Shown in pieces: positions 22,993 to 31,464 of a stretch of 64,000 bases of DNA; positions within the stretch are counted from its first letter, which is position 1; every line of letters begins with the position of its first letter. Under the pieces are notes generated by a model. That model saw only the letters and a program-made list of their open reading frames with translations, was not told where the DNA came from and did not search any database. The DNA comes from Phycicoccus duodecadis (lineage in GTDB: Bacteria; Actinomycetota; Actinomycetes; Actinomycetales; Dermatophilaceae): positions 1,178,001 to 1,242,000 of the forward strand of contig NZ_PJNE01000001.1 in assembly GCF_002846495.1 (NCBI RefSeq). Direction: 5' to 3'. The position numbers and the translations under genes are program-made.

Positions 22993-23960
22993 GCGCCCAC
23001 CCCGTGCCGGACACCGGGGACCCCCGCGGTGGTCGAGGCGAAGCTGCCGGGCGGCGGGGTGATGCCGTTGTCGCGGCACCAGACGCCCGCGCCGCGCTCG
23101 GCCCGACGGGGGGTGCGGTCGCTGGTCGGCAGCTGCAGCGGGATGGGGGGCAGTGGGGGCAGCTCCTGGCCGGACTCGGCGGCGAGCTCCTCGGCGTCCT
23201 TCTCCTCCGACATCCCGATGGGGCCGACGGTCTGGGCGTTGAGGAACTGGCGGACCACCGGCTCCTCCGACGACAGCAGCATCTCGCGGGGCCCGAACAT
23301 GGCCAGGTGCTTGTGGTAGAGCAGGCCGATGTTGTCGGGCACGGTGCGGGCGGTGTTGATGTCGTGGGTGACGATGAGGAAGGTCGCGTCGATCTGGGCG
23401 TTGAGGTCGACGAACAGCTGGTTGATGTAGCTGGTGCGCACCGGGTCCAGGCCCGAGTCGGGCTCGTCGATGAGCAGGATCTCGGGGTCGAGGACCAGGG
23501 CACGGGCCAGCCCGGCGCGCTTGCGCATCCCGCCCGAGATCTCGCCGGGGAGCTTCTTCTCGGCTCCGGTGAGGCCGACGAGGTCCATCTTCTCGTGGAC
23601 GATGGCGGCGACCTCCTTCTCGCTCTTGCGGGTGTGCTCGCGCAGCGGGAAGGCGACGTTGTCGAAGAGGGTCATCGAGCCGAAGAGGGCGCCGTCCTGG
23701 AACAGCACGCCGAACAGCTTGCGGATCTCGTAGAGGTCGTCGCCGCGGAGCCGGACGATGTCCTGGCCCTCGATCAGGATCGAGCCCTTCTCGGGGCGGA
23801 TCAGGCCGACCAGGGTCTTGAGGAAGACCGACTTGCCGGTGCCCGACGGGCCCAGCAGGACACTGATCTCGCCCGCCGGGAGGGTGAGGGTGACGTCGTC
23901 CCAGATGAGCTGGCTGCCGAACTGCTTGGTCAGCCCGCTCACCGCGATCTCGACACCCAT
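22989..23960 (-). CDS. mceG: Mce transporter ATPase (MceG/Mkl-like)
   Basis: ABC ATPase that powers Mce lipid import, 323 residues from the ATG at 23960. This start has AGAAGGG 6 bases upstream; an ATG at 23987 would add nine residues but lacks a ribosome site. Walker A GPSGTGKS is at about residues 37-44, signature SGGMRKRAG and Walker B LLIDEPDSGLDP follow. The C-terminal extension of about 80 residues, Pro-rich, is typical of MceG rather than MlaF. In M. tuberculosis the orthologue mkl is also near rplJL and rpoB but apart from mce genes; here it heads the mce operon. Confidence 0.92.
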   Translation of the reverse strand: MGVEIAVSGLTKQFGSQLIWDDVTLTLPAGEISVLLGPSGTGKSVFLKTLVGLIRPEKGSILIEGQDIVRLRGDDLYEIRKLFGVLFQDGALFGSMTLFDNVAFPLREHTRKSEKEVAAIVHEKMDLVGLTGAEKKLPGEISGGMRKRAGLARALVLDPEILLIDEPDSGLDPVRTSYINQLFVDLNAQIDATFLIVTHDINTARTVPDNIGLLYHKHLAMFGPREMLLSSEEPVVRQFLNAQTVGPIGMSEEKDAEELAAESGQELPPLPPIPLQLPTSDRTPRRAERGAGVWCRDNGITPPPGSFASTTAGVPGVRHGVGA

Positions 23961-24042
23961 GTCGACCCTTCTGCCGTCCGTGGTCATGCGCCCGACCCGT
24001 TGTTACCCAGCGGTAGGTAGCGGGCGCGGGTCCATCAGACCA

Positions 24043-24059
24043 CGGAACCGCCGGTTCCG
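24043..24059. promoter_or_regulatory. Candidate operator upstream of mceG
   Basis: CGGAACC and GGTTCCG form perfect 7-bp arms around GCC, ending 82 bases upstream of the mceG start. The symmetry suggests a dimeric repressor or activator site controlling the mce operon. No regulator gene is adjacent. Confidence 0.5.
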
Positions 24060-24173
24060 AAGGTTTGACGACCTGACACTTTTCTCAGCCCGACCCCTTG
24101 CCCGCCGGGCGTCGGGATGCCACGGTTCCTGGTTCGGCACGGGCCCCCGGCCCGGATTGCCCGGGCGCACGAC

Positions 24174-24205
24174 GACGGGGCCCGACTGTGTGGTCGGGCC
24201 CCGTC
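24174..24205 (-). terminator. Terminator after rplJ-rplL
   Basis: A perfect 13-bp stem (24174-24186 with 24193-24205) with a 6-base loop starts 34 bases past the rplL stop. No U-tract is present. It insulates rplJL from the mce operon. Confidence 0.85.
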
Positions 24206-24239
24206 GGGCGTGGTGCTCGTCACCCTCAGGGGGACGGGC

Positions 24240-24629
24240 TCACTTGAGGGTGACGGTGGCGCCGGCGCCCTCGAGCTGCTCCTTGGCCTTCTCGGCCGCA
24301 GCCTTGTCGACCTTCTCGAGGACGGCCTTGGGGGCGCCGTCGACGAGGTCCTTGGCCTCCTTGAGGCCGAGGGAGGTCAGCGCGCGGACCTCCTTGATGA
24401 CGGCGATCTTCTTGTCGCCGGCAGCCTCGAGGACGACGTCGAACTCGTCCTGCTCGGCGGGGGCCTCGGCGTCGCCGCCACCGGCCGGGGCAGCGGCACC
24501 GGCGACCGCGACGGGCGCGGCGGCGGTGACGTTGAAGGTGTCCTCGAACTGCTTGACGAACTCGGAGAGCTCGATGAGGGTCATCTCCTTGAAGGCCTCA
24601 AGGAGCTCGTCGGTGCTGAGCTTGGCCAT
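24240..24629 (-). CDS. rplL: 50S ribosomal protein L7/L12
   Basis: Acidic stalk protein that recruits translational GTPases to the ribosome; 129 residues. The N-terminal dimerisation domain ([18 protein letters not shown]) is followed by an Ala/Gly/Pro hinge and the C-terminal domain with [25 protein letters not shown], the factor-binding surface. The start is ATG at 24629, preceded by a purine-rich ribosome site. It lies 82 bases after rplJ and precedes a strong terminator. Confidence 0.98.
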   Translation of the reverse strand: MAKLSTDELLEAFKEMTLIELSEFVKQFEDTFNVTAAAPVAVAGAAAPAGGGDAEAPAEQDEFDVVLEAAGDKKIAVIKEVRALTSLGLKEAKDLVDGAPKAVLEKVDKAAAEKAKEQLEGAGATVTLK

Positions 24630-24711
24630 GTGTGGCGTCCTTTCGTGCTGATATGCCGTGAGTGGCGGTTGGTGTGGTGAGCCGGCCCCGGGGGGTCGGC
24701 TCTCCCCAGTG

Positions 24712-25338
24712 CTACGCGCTGGGGCCCGGGCCGCCACCCTCGGCGACGTCGGTGGCCTCGGCCGCGGGGGCCTCGGCAGGGGTGTCCTCGGCGGCCGGGG
24801 CGTCGGACCCGGCGACCGGACCCTCCGACTCGACCTTCGCCCGCAGGGCCTCGACCGCGCGAGCGGCCTGGGCGAGCGGAGCGGCGAAGAGGTAGACGGC
24901 CTGGCTGAGCGACGCGTTCATGGCGCCGGCCAGCTTGGCCAGGAGCACCTCGCGGGACTCGAGGTCCGCGAGCTTGGTGATCTCCGCGGCGGAGAGGGTC
25001 TTGCCCTCGAGCACGCCGCCCTTGATCACCAGGAGGGGGTTGGCCTTGGCGAAGTCACGCAGACCCTTGGCCGCCTCGACCGGGTCGCCCTCGACGAAGG
25101 CGATGGCGGTCGGTCCGACGAGCTGACCGTCGAACGCGGTCACCCCGGCGTCCTTGGCGGCGAGCTCGGTCAGCGTGTTCTTGACCACGGCGTAGGTCGC
25201 GTTGCCACGCAGGGAGTTGCGCAGCTCGGTGAGCTGCTTCACCGAGAGTCCCCGGTACTCCGTGAGGACGGCGGCGTTGGAGCTCTTGAACTTCTCGGAG
25301 AGCTCGGCAACGGCTGCCGTCTTGTCGGCACGTGACAT
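24712..25338 (-). CDS. rplJ: 50S ribosomal protein L10
   Basis: Base of the ribosomal stalk, binding 23S rRNA and the L7/L12 dimers; 208 residues. The N-terminal rRNA-binding domain ([32 protein letters not shown]) is conserved. The C-terminal helix and an Ala/Glu/Pro-rich tail of about 35 residues follow, longer than the E. coli protein (165 aa) and common in actinobacteria. ATG at 25338. The upstream leader carries a hairpin followed by a U-rich run, suggesting autogenous attenuation. Confidence 0.97.
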   Translation of the reverse strand: MSRADKTAAVAELSEKFKSSNAAVLTEYRGLSVKQLTELRNSLRGNATYAVVKNTLTELAAKDAGVTAFDGQLVGPTAIAFVEGDPVEAAKGLRDFAKANPLLVIKGGVLEGKTLSAAEITKLADLESREVLLAKLAGAMNASLSQAVYLFAAPLAQAARAVEALRAKVESEGPVAGSDAPAAEDTPAEAPAAEATDVAEGGGPGPSA

Positions 25339-25391
25339 TCGGGCCTCCTTCCGTCGGGTCGGACCGTCGGCGGAGGCCCCGGAACAGAGAA

Positions 25392-25419
25392 AGAGCCCCG
25401 GCGCACGGCACGGGGCTCT
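25392..25419 (-). promoter_or_regulatory. Attenuator-like hairpin in the rplJ leader
   Basis: A 9-bp stem (25392-25400 with 25411-25419) has a 10-base loop and is followed on the minus strand by a U-rich stretch (TTTCTCTGTT). That is the form of an intrinsic terminator, placed 53 bases before the rplJ start. L10 or L10-L12 feedback is a plausible mechanism. Confidence 0.55.
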
Positions 25420-25538
25420 CAGCGGGGGGCTCACGCCCACACCGGGGAACTACGCGTCCTGCGCTGGTCGCCCGCTCTCGCGGAGCCTTCGGTCTGCTGC
25501 GGGTGCAGCCGACAACCGGCGGTCTTCGGTCGTGGACC

Positions 25539-25567
25539 AGCGTACGGGACGGGGGGCCGGCGCCCAA
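25539..25567 (-). promoter_or_regulatory. Candidate rplJL promoter
   Basis: On the minus strand TTGGGC (25567-25562) and TACGCT (25544-25539) are spaced by 17 bases. The start point would give a leader of about 195 bases that includes the attenuator-like hairpin. Confidence 0.5.
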
Positions 25568-25626
25568 ATCGCGCCGCCCTCGCCCCGCCCCCGTGCCCGG
25601 GCCGGCGGCCCGCCCCACGACGCGCG

Positions 25627-25661
25627 GGAGCCCGCCATCCCGAGGCGGGGTGGCGGGCTCC
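25627..25661 (-). terminator. Terminator after rplK-rplA
   Basis: Arms 25627-25637 and 25651-25661 pair perfectly over 11 bp, with four further inner pairs. The hairpin starts 17 bases past the rplA stop. Confidence 0.8.
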
Positions 25662-25678
25662 GGTGCGGCGGCAGCCGG

Positions 25679-26395
25679 TCAGGCGTCGACGGCGTCCTCG
25701 GTGAGGTTGCGGGTCTTGCTGGCGTCCAGCGGGATGCCCGGGCCCATCGTGGTCGACAGCGTCGCCTTGGTGATGTAGCGGCCCTTGGAGGCGGCCGGCT
25801 TGAGCCGGAGGACCTCCTCGAGGGCGGTCGCGTAGTTCTCGACCAGGGCCAAGGTGTCGAAGGACGCCTTGCCGATGATGAAGTGCAGGTTCGCGTGCTT
25901 GTCGACGCGGAACTCGATCTTGCCGCCCTTGATGTCGGTCACGGCCTTGGCCGTGTCCATCGTGACCGTGCCGGTCTTCGGGTTCGGCATGAGGCCGCGC
26001 GGGCCCAGCACCTTGCCCAGACGACCGACCTTGCCCATCAGGTCGGGGGTGGCGACGACGGCGTCGAAGTCGAGCCAGCCGCCGGAGACCTTCTCGATCA
26101 TGTCGTCGGACCCGACGAAGTCGGCGCCGGCCTCGGTGGCCGCCTCGGCCCTGTCACCGGTCGCGAAGACCAGGACGCGGGCGGTCTTGCCCGTGCCGTG
26201 CGGGAGGTTGACGGTGCCGCGCACCATCTGGTCGGCCTTGCGGGGGTCGACACCGAGACGGAACGCGACCTCGACGGTCTCGTCGTACTTGGCCGACGCG
26301 GCCTCCTTCGCGAGGCGGACGGCGTCGAGGGGGCTGTACAGGGCGTCGGCGTCGATCTTCTCGGCGGCGGCGCGGTAGGCCTTGCTGCGCTTCAT
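25679..26395 (-). CDS. rplA: 50S ribosomal protein L1
   Basis: Large-subunit protein that forms the mobile L1 stalk and controls exit of deacylated tRNA; 238 residues, normal length. The signature segment [20 protein letters not shown] is present near residues 120-140. The C-terminus has [16 protein letters not shown] start at 26395. It follows rplK after a 76-base gap. L1 represses rplK-rplA translation in other bacteria; no clear target structure was identified here. Confidence 0.98.
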   Translation of the reverse strand: MKRSKAYRAAAEKIDADALYSPLDAVRLAKEAASAKYDETVEVAFRLGVDPRKADQMVRGTVNLPHGTGKTARVLVFATGDRAEAATEAGADFVGSDDMIEKVSGGWLDFDAVVATPDLMGKVGRLGKVLGPRGLMPNPKTGTVTMDTAKAVTDIKGGKIEFRVDKHANLHFIIGKASFDTLALVENYATALEEVLRLKPAASKGRYITKATLSTTMGPGIPLDASKTRNLTEDAVDA

Positions 26396-26471
26396 GTGCT
26401 GCTCCTGGTGGGTCGTGGTGGAGTCGTGGTCGTCGGGCCGGCGCTGGCCCTGCCACTGGGTGAGGCCGGGC

Positions 26472-26903
26472 TCAGAGTTCGGTCTCGATGCCCATCTGCC
26501 GGGCGGTGCCGGCGATGATCTTCATCGCGGCGTCGACGTCGTTGGCGTTGAGGTCGGGCATCTTGGTCTCCGCGATCTCGCGGAGCTGGTCCTTGCTCAG
26601 CTTGCCGGCCTTGGTCTTGTGCGGCTCGCCCGAGCCCTTCTGGACACCGGCCGCCTTCTTGATGAGCTCGCTCGCCGGGGGCGTCTTGGTGATGAAGGTG
26701 AACGAGCGGTCCTCGAAGACCGTGATGACGACGGGGATGATGTTGCCGCGCTGGTGCTCGGTCGCCGCGTTGTACGCCTTGACGAACTCCATGATGTTGA
26801 CGCCGTGCTGGCCGAGGGCCGGGCCGACGGGCGGGGCCGGGGTCGCGGCACCGGCCTGGATCTGCAGGCTGATGTAGCCGGAGACCTTCTTCTTGGGGGG
26901 CAT
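26472..26903 (-). CDS. rplK: 50S ribosomal protein L11
   Basis: Component of the GTPase-associated centre that binds the thiostrepton region of 23S rRNA and takes part in the stringent response; 143 residues. The N-terminus reads [18 protein letters not shown] and contains [15 protein letters not shown], the Pro-rich conserved motif. The C-terminal rRNA-binding domain ends [15 protein letters not shown] start at 26903, downstream of a hairpin that follows nusG. Confidence 0.98.
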   Translation of the reverse strand: MPPKKKVSGYISLQIQAGAATPAPPVGPALGQHGVNIMEFVKAYNAATEHQRGNIIPVVITVFEDRSFTFITKTPPASELIKKAAGVQKGSGEPHKTKAGKLSKDQLREIAETKMPDLNANDVDAAMKIIAGTARQMGIETEL

Positions 26904-26959
26904 GTCTGTCCTAACTGGTGGGGTGGGCCGACGCCGTGGGCGATGACCCCTTTGCAGTG

Positions 26960-26978
26960 TCCGCGGGACCCCCGCGGA
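26960..26978 (-). terminator. Hairpin between nusG and rplK
   Basis: An 8-bp perfect stem (26960-26967 with 26971-26978) with a 3-base loop begins 9 bases past the nusG stop. It may terminate or pause the secE-nusG transcript before rplK. Confidence 0.5.
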
Positions 26979-26987
26979 GGGGCTCGG

Positions 26988-27899
26988 TCAGAGCTTGGTG
27001 ACCTGACTGAAGGAGAGCTCGACCGGGGTCTCCCGGCCGAAGATGGAGACGAGCACCTTGAGCTTCTGGGTGTCGGGGTTGATCTCGGAGATCGTGGCCG
27101 GCATGGTCTCGAACGGCCCGTCCATGACGGTGACCGACTCGCCGACCTCGAAGTCGACGACGGTGACCGCGGAGGTGCCGCCGGCGCCCTGCGCCTGCCC
27201 GCCCCCGGAGGCCGCGGCGGCGGCCGAGGACTCGAGGTCGGCGGGCTTGAGCATCCCGAAGACCTCGTCGAGGGTCAGCGGGACCGGCTGGTGGGCGTTG
27301 CCGACGAAGCCGGTGACGCCGGGGGTGTGGCGCACGGCGCCCCAGGACTCGTCGGTGAGGTCCATGCGCACGAGGACGTAGCCGGGCATCCGGACCCGGC
27401 GGACGAGTTTGCGCTGCCCGCCCTTGATCTCGGTGACCTCCTCCATCGGCACCTGGACCTCGAAGATGTAGTCCTCCATGTTGAGGGACTGCGTGCGGTT
27501 CTCGAGGTTGGCCTTCACGCGGTTCTCGTAGCCCGCGTAGGAGTGGATGACGAACCAGTCGCCGAACTTGGCGGCCAGGTCGTCCTTGAACGCCTGCACG
27601 GGGTCGACGCCCTCGAGGACGTCGCCGTCCTCGTCGGTGACGGGCTCGTGCACGCCGGCCTCGGTGTCGGTGGCGATGGGCGCCTCGTCCTCCGCGCCCT
27701 CCTCGTCACCGGCGTCGGTCACGTCGGAGCCGGCCTCGTCGTCGGTCTGGTCGTCGGTCTCGATGCCGACGGGCTCACCGGCCTCGGCGCCCTCGTGCGC
27801 GACGGCGAAGTCCGCCTCCTGGACGGTGGCGTCGGCGACCGGAGCCTGCGGGGCGTCGGTGGACGTCTCGTCCGGGGTGTCGGTCCACTGGTCGGACAC
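26988..27899 (-). CDS. nusG: Transcription termination/antitermination protein NusG
   Basis: RNA polymerase processivity factor that links transcription to Rho and the ribosome. The protein is 303 residues; E. coli NusG has 181. The extra length is an acidic, probably disordered N-terminal extension (residues 1-110) and an Ala/Gly linker. The NGN domain starts near residue 113 ([17 protein letters not shown]) and the KOW domain is at the C-terminus ([15 protein letters not shown]). The GTG start at 27899 has AAGGAAGAGG upstream. It follows secE with a 56-base gap, as in almost all bacteria. Confidence 0.97.
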   Translation of the reverse strand: MSDQWTDTPDETSTDAPQAPVADATVQEADFAVAHEGAEAGEPVGIETDDQTDDEAGSDVTDAGDEEGAEDEAPIATDTEAGVHEPVTDEDGDVLEGVDPVQAFKDDLAAKFGDWFVIHSYAGYENRVKANLENRTQSLNMEDYIFEVQVPMEEVTEIKGGQRKLVRRVRMPGYVLVRMDLTDESWGAVRHTPGVTGFVGNAHQPVPLTLDEVFGMLKPADLESSAAAAASGGGQAQGAGGTSAVTVVDFEVGESVTVMDGPFETMPATISEINPDTQKLKVLVSIFGRETPVELSFSQVTKL

Positions 27900-27955
27900 G
27901 GATGACCTCTTCCTTGGTGCGGGTGCCGGGGGCGGGGTGCTCGGGCGGGGCTGGG

Positions 27956-28228
27956 TCAGGAACCGGAGCCCAGGACCAGCGCGATCAGCTTGCTGAAGCC
28001 GAAGTCGATACCGGCGACGAACGCCATCATCACGGTGACGAAGACGATGACGACGAGGGTGTACTGCCACAGCTCGGCGCGCGTGGGGCGCACGACCTTG
28101 CGGAGCTCGTCGAGGATCTGGCTGACGAACAGGGTGAGACGAGAGAACCACCGCGAGACGGGGTTGCCGCTCTGCTCCCGGCCCTTGGCGGGGCGGGAGG
28201 GGGTCCTGGTCTGACCTACGTCAGTCAC
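27956..28228 (-). CDS. secE: Preprotein translocase subunit SecE
   Basis: Essential membrane subunit of the SecYEG channel; 90 residues, the short actinobacterial/Gram-positive form with a single membrane helix (about residues 55-85). The amphipathic region before it contains [17 protein letters not shown], the conserved SecE signature that clamps SecY. The GTG start at 28228 is the only sensible one. It precedes nusG and follows tRNA-Trp, a conserved order. Confidence 0.96.
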   Translation of the reverse strand: MTDVGQTRTPSRPAKGREQSGNPVSRWFSRLTLFVSQILDELRKVVRPTRAELWQYTLVVIVFVTVMMAFVAGIDFGFSKLIALVLGSGS

Positions 28229-28335
28229 GGTGCCTCTTCACGTCGGGAACTGCTGTCGGTGCCTTCGGCGCGGCACGCCCGCGAAGGCAGCCCGAGGGAC
28301 GGACCGCGAATCGTGGACGAACCACACGTACGACG

Positions 28336-28408
28336 CAGGGCAGGAGGGACTCGAACCCCCAACCGCCGGTTTTGGAGACCGGTGCTCTACCAATTGAGCC
28401 ACTGCCCT
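28336..28408 (-). tRNA. trpT: tRNA-Trp (CCA)
   Basis: The 73-base gene folds as a standard cloverleaf. The acceptor arm AGGGCAG pairs with CTGCCCT, discriminator G. The anticodon loop CTCCAAA gives anticodon CCA, and the T-loop TTCGAGT is normal. CCA is not encoded. It lies directly upstream of secE-nusG, a widely conserved position. A perfect 8-bp hairpin (28411-28436) lies just before its 5' end. Confidence 0.97.
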
Positions 28409-28586
28409 GTGGGGTCCCAGGTTGGGGCGGGACCCCTCCGGTGGGACCATCCCCGGGCACGCCGAGATGGTGGTCACACCGAACGGACAGCATACGTGAC
28501 GTCGCGGCTCCGGCGCGAACCCGGGCCGACCGCCCGACCCGCGACCTCCCCCGGCCCGCATCTCCCCGCTCTGCCACAGTAGAAGG

Positions 28587-29888
28587 GTGAGCACCGACGC
28601 CTCCCCCCGCACCCCGCTGGCCGACCGTTCCCCCGACGAGCTGCGCTCCTTCCTCGAGGAGAAGCGCGCCGCGTACGCGACCCTCGTCGAGCGGGGGCTG
28701 CGCCTGGACCTGACCCGTGGCAAGCCCAGTGCCGAGCAGCTGGACCTCTCGGAGGCGCTGCTGTCGCTGCCCGACGGCCACACCGACCGGGCCGGCACCG
28801 ACGTGCGCAACTACGGCGGCCTCGAGGGGCTGGTCGAGCTGCGTGAGATGTTCGCCGAGCTGCTGGGGGTCGAGACCGCGCAGATCGTGGCCGGGGGCAA
28901 CGCGAGCCTGACGATGATGCACGACGTCCTGGTCTTCCACCTACTGCACGGGGGGCTCGACTCGCCGCGGCCCTGGAAGGACGAGGAGGTCGTGCGCTTC
29001 GTCTGCCCGGTGCCCGGCTACGACCGGCACTACACGATGCTCGAGTCCTACGGCATCGAGATGGTCACGGTGCCGATGCTCGCCGACGGGCCGGACGTCG
29101 ACGCCGTCGAGGCGCTCGTCCGTGACGACCCGAGCGTCAAGGGGATGTGGATCGTCCCGACGTACGCGAACCCGGCCGGCTCGGTGGTGACCCAGGAGGT
29201 CGCGGCCCGGCTCGCCTCGATGCCGGCGGCCGCCCCCGACTTCCGGATCTTCTGGGACAACGCCTACGCGCTGCACCATCTGACCGAGGACGAGGCCAAG
29301 TCGGCCGACATCGTGTCGCTGGCCTCGGCGGGTGGGCATCCGCACCGGCCCGTGGTCTTCGCCTCCACGAGCAAGGTCACCCTCGCCGGCGCCGGGGTGG
29401 CCTTCCTGGCCGGGTCCCGCGAGACCGTGCAGTGGTACCTGGGGCACCTGAAGTTCGCCTCCATCGGGCCAGACAAGGTCAACCACCTGCGGCACGTCCA
29501 GTTCTTCGGCTCCCCCGACGGGGTCCGCGCGCACATGGCCGAGCACCGCCGGATCCTGGCGCCGAAGTTCGCCGCGGTCGACGCCGCGCTGTCGGCCGAG
29601 CTCGACGGGCTGGGCATCGCCGAGTGGACCCGCCCGCGCGGCGGGTACTTCGTGAGCCTGGACGTGCCCGACGGGTGCGCCGCGCGCATCGTCGCCCTCG
29701 CCAAGGACGCGGGCATCGCCCTGACCCCGGCCGGTGCGTCGTTCCCGCACGGGCGGGACCCGCACGACCGCAACATCCGGCTGGCACCGTCGTTCCCGGT
29801 GCTCGACGAGGTCGAGACGGCGATGGCGGGGGTCGCGACGTGCGTCGCTCTGGCCGCGGCGGAGCAGCTGGTCGGCGACGTAGGCTGA
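28587..29888 (+). CDS. PLP-dependent aspartate aminotransferase (Rv3722c/AspC type)
   Basis: Probable aspartate aminotransferase of the fold-type I subgroup related to Rv3722c (PF12897), linking nitrogen supply to aspartate-derived amino acids. The 433 residues match. Substrate-binding NYGGLEGLVELRE is near residues 71-83. WDNAYALHH provides the PLP-binding Asp and Tyr, and STSKVTLAGAG holds the Schiff-base Lys. The GTG start at 28587 directly abuts AGAAGG with no spacing, so a leaderless transcript or a different start is possible. It begins a run of plus-strand genes. Confidence 0.9.
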   Translation: MSTDASPRTPLADRSPDELRSFLEEKRAAYATLVERGLRLDLTRGKPSAEQLDLSEALLSLPDGHTDRAGTDVRNYGGLEGLVELREMFAELLGVETAQIVAGGNASLTMMHDVLVFHLLHGGLDSPRPWKDEEVVRFVCPVPGYDRHYTMLESYGIEMVTVPMLADGPDVDAVEALVRDDPSVKGMWIVPTYANPAGSVVTQEVAARLASMPAAAPDFRIFWDNAYALHHLTEDEAKSADIVSLASAGGHPHRPVVFASTSKVTLAGAGVAFLAGSRETVQWYLGHLKFASIGPDKVNHLRHVQFFGSPDGVRAHMAEHRRILAPKFAAVDAALSAELDGLGIAEWTRPRGGYFVSLDVPDGCAARIVALAKDAGIALTPAGASFPHGRDPHDRNIRLAPSFPVLDEVETAMAGVATCVALAAAEQLVGDVG

Positions 29889-29893
29889 CGAGC

Positions 29894-30385
29894 ATGACCG
29901 AGAACTCCGGGTCCACCGACTCCTCCGCCCCCATCGACGACGACCAGCTCCAGCCCGAGGACACCCTGGTGCAGGAGGACGTCGCCGACGTGCTCGACCG
30001 CGGGTACTCCCCGCCCGACGTCGACCGCTCCGAGCTGCACGGCCCCACGGTCGAGGAGCAGCTCGAGGGCGAGACCATCGAGGACCGCATCAAGCAGGAG
30101 GTCCCGGACCCGGACTCCGCCTACGGCGCGCCCGACAACGAGTCCGGGCTCGACGAGCCCCGAGTGGGCGGCGACGACCCCGACGCCATCGACGCCGAGG
30201 ACGACTGGCTGGGCGACGGCGAGGTCGGCGACGAGCGTGCCGGCCGGCTCGTCGCGCCCGACGAAGGACTGGGTTCGGACGACGAGAAGGACCTCGTGGG
30301 TGAGGACGTGGGCGTCGACGGCGCCGCCGCCTCGGCCGAGGAGGCGGCGATGCACGTCGTCGACGAGGACTCGACGCAGGAGTGA
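29894..30385 (+). CDS. DUF5709 family protein
   Basis: A 163-residue, very acidic, probably largely disordered protein of the actinobacterial DUF5709 family. The segments DVLDRGYSPPDVDRSE, EGETIEDRIKQEVPDP and ERAGRLVAPDEG with the C-terminal GVDGAAASAEEAAMHVVDED are the family signatures. Function is unknown. Its ATG lies 5 bases after the aminotransferase stop and its stop overlaps the next gene (GTGA), so the three genes form an operon. Confidence 0.88.
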   Translation: MTENSGSTDSSAPIDDDQLQPEDTLVQEDVADVLDRGYSPPDVDRSELHGPTVEEQLEGETIEDRIKQEVPDPDSAYGAPDNESGLDEPRVGGDDPDAIDAEDDWLGDGEVGDERAGRLVAPDEGLGSDDEKDLVGEDVGVDGAAASAEEAAMHVVDEDSTQE

Positions 30386-31464
30386 ACGCAGCAGGTCCCG
30401 CAGCGCCGGTCGAGGCATCGACCGGCGCTGCTGCGTCCCGGTCGGTGTCGGCGCTGCCCAAGGCGCACCTGCACCTGCACTTCACGGGCTCGATGCGCGT
30501 CGAGACGGTGCGCGAGCTGGCGCAGGCCCACGGACTGCGGTTGCCCGTGACACTGCGCGAGGAGTACCCGCCTCGGTTCGAGGGGGCCGACGAACGCGGC
30601 TGGTTCCGCTTCCAGCGCCTCTACGACACGGCCCGGGCCTGTGTGCGCGGGGAGGCCGACATGCGGCGGATCGTCCGTGAGGCGGCCCTGGACGACGGGG
30701 CCGAGGGATCGCGCTGGCTGGAGATCCAGGTCGACCCGACGTCGTACGCCCCGTTCGTCGGGGGCATCACGCCGGCGGTCGAGATCGTGCTGGACGAGGC
30801 GGCGGCCGTGTCGCGGGAGCCGGGGGCCGCGCAGGTCGGGGTCGTGGTGGCGGCCTCGCGGATGCGGCACCCGCTGGAGGCCCGCACGCTGGCACGGCTG
30901 GCCGCGCGGTACGCCGGCGAGGGGGCGGGGACGGTCGTGGGCTTCGGGCTGTCGAACGACGAGCGGCGCGGGGACACGGCGGAGTTCGCGGCCGCCTTCG
31001 CGATCGCGCGACGCGCCGGGCTGGCGTCGGTGCCCCACGCCGGGGAGCTCCTGGGGCCGGAGGCGGTCGCGGCGACGTTGGAGGCCGCGGTACCGGATCG
31101 GCTCGGGCACGGGGTGCGGGCGGTCGAGGACCCACGGGTGCTGGAGCGGGTGGTGGCGGCGGGGGTGGCGCTGGAGGTGTGCCCGGGGTCGAACGTGTCG
31201 CTGGGGGTGTACGCCGAGCCGGCCGACGTGCCGCTGCGCCGGCTGCTCGAGGCGGGGGCGACGGTGGCGTTGGGCGCGGACGACCCGCTGATCTTCGGCT
31301 CCCGGCTGGCGGCGCAGTACGAGACGGCGCGGACCGTGCACGGGCTGGACGACGCCGAGCTCGCAGGCCTGGCGCGCGCGTCCCTGGCGGCGAGCCGAGC
31401 GCCCGCAGACGTGCTCGCCACGGCCGCGCGCGACATCGACGCGTGGCTCGCGAGCGACGGGTGA
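30382..31464 (+). CDS. Adenosine deaminase-like metal hydrolase
   Basis: Amidohydrolase-fold deaminase of 360 residues in the adenosine/adenine deaminase superfamily. Metal ligands appear in HLHLHF (His31, His33), the catalytic HAGE motif, GHGVRA, and Asp in GADDPLIFGS. The usual ADA motif HxHLDG, whose Asp contacts the ribose, reads HLHFTGS here, so the substrate may not be adenosine. The GTG start at 30382 overlaps the DUF5709 stop. The first 25 residues are low-complexity and the true start could be later. Confidence 0.82.
   Translation: MNAAGPAAPVEASTGAAASRSVSALPKAHLHLHFTGSMRVETVRELAQAHGLRLPVTLREEYPPRFEGADERGWFRFQRLYDTARACVRGEADMRRIVREAALDDGAEGSRWLEIQVDPTSYAPFVGGITPAVEIVLDEAAAVSREPGAAQVGVVVAASRMRHPLEARTLARLAARYAGEGAGTVVGFGLSNDERRGDTAEFAAAFAIARRAGLASVPHAGELLGPEAVAATLEAAVPDRLGHGVRAVEDPRVLERVVAAGVALEVCPGSNVSLGVYAEPADVPLRRLLEAGATVALGADDPLIFGSRLAAQYETARTVHGLDDAELAGLARASLAASRAPADVLATAARDIDAWLASDG

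Larger units (their letters stand above)
25339..25678. other. Gap between rplA and rplJ (340 bases)
   Basis: This region has no gene. It holds the rplA terminator (25627-25661), a candidate rplJ promoter (25539-25567) and a leader of about 200 bases with an attenuator-like hairpin (25392-25419). It resembles an L10 leader in position; I could not confirm the consensus secondary structure. Confidence 0.7.

Noticed and set aside
28411..28436. Hairpin beside tRNA-Trp considered as a T-box or riboswitch
   Set aside because: An 8-bp stem alone with no specifier loop or antiterminator; it is most likely tRNA leader or processing structure.
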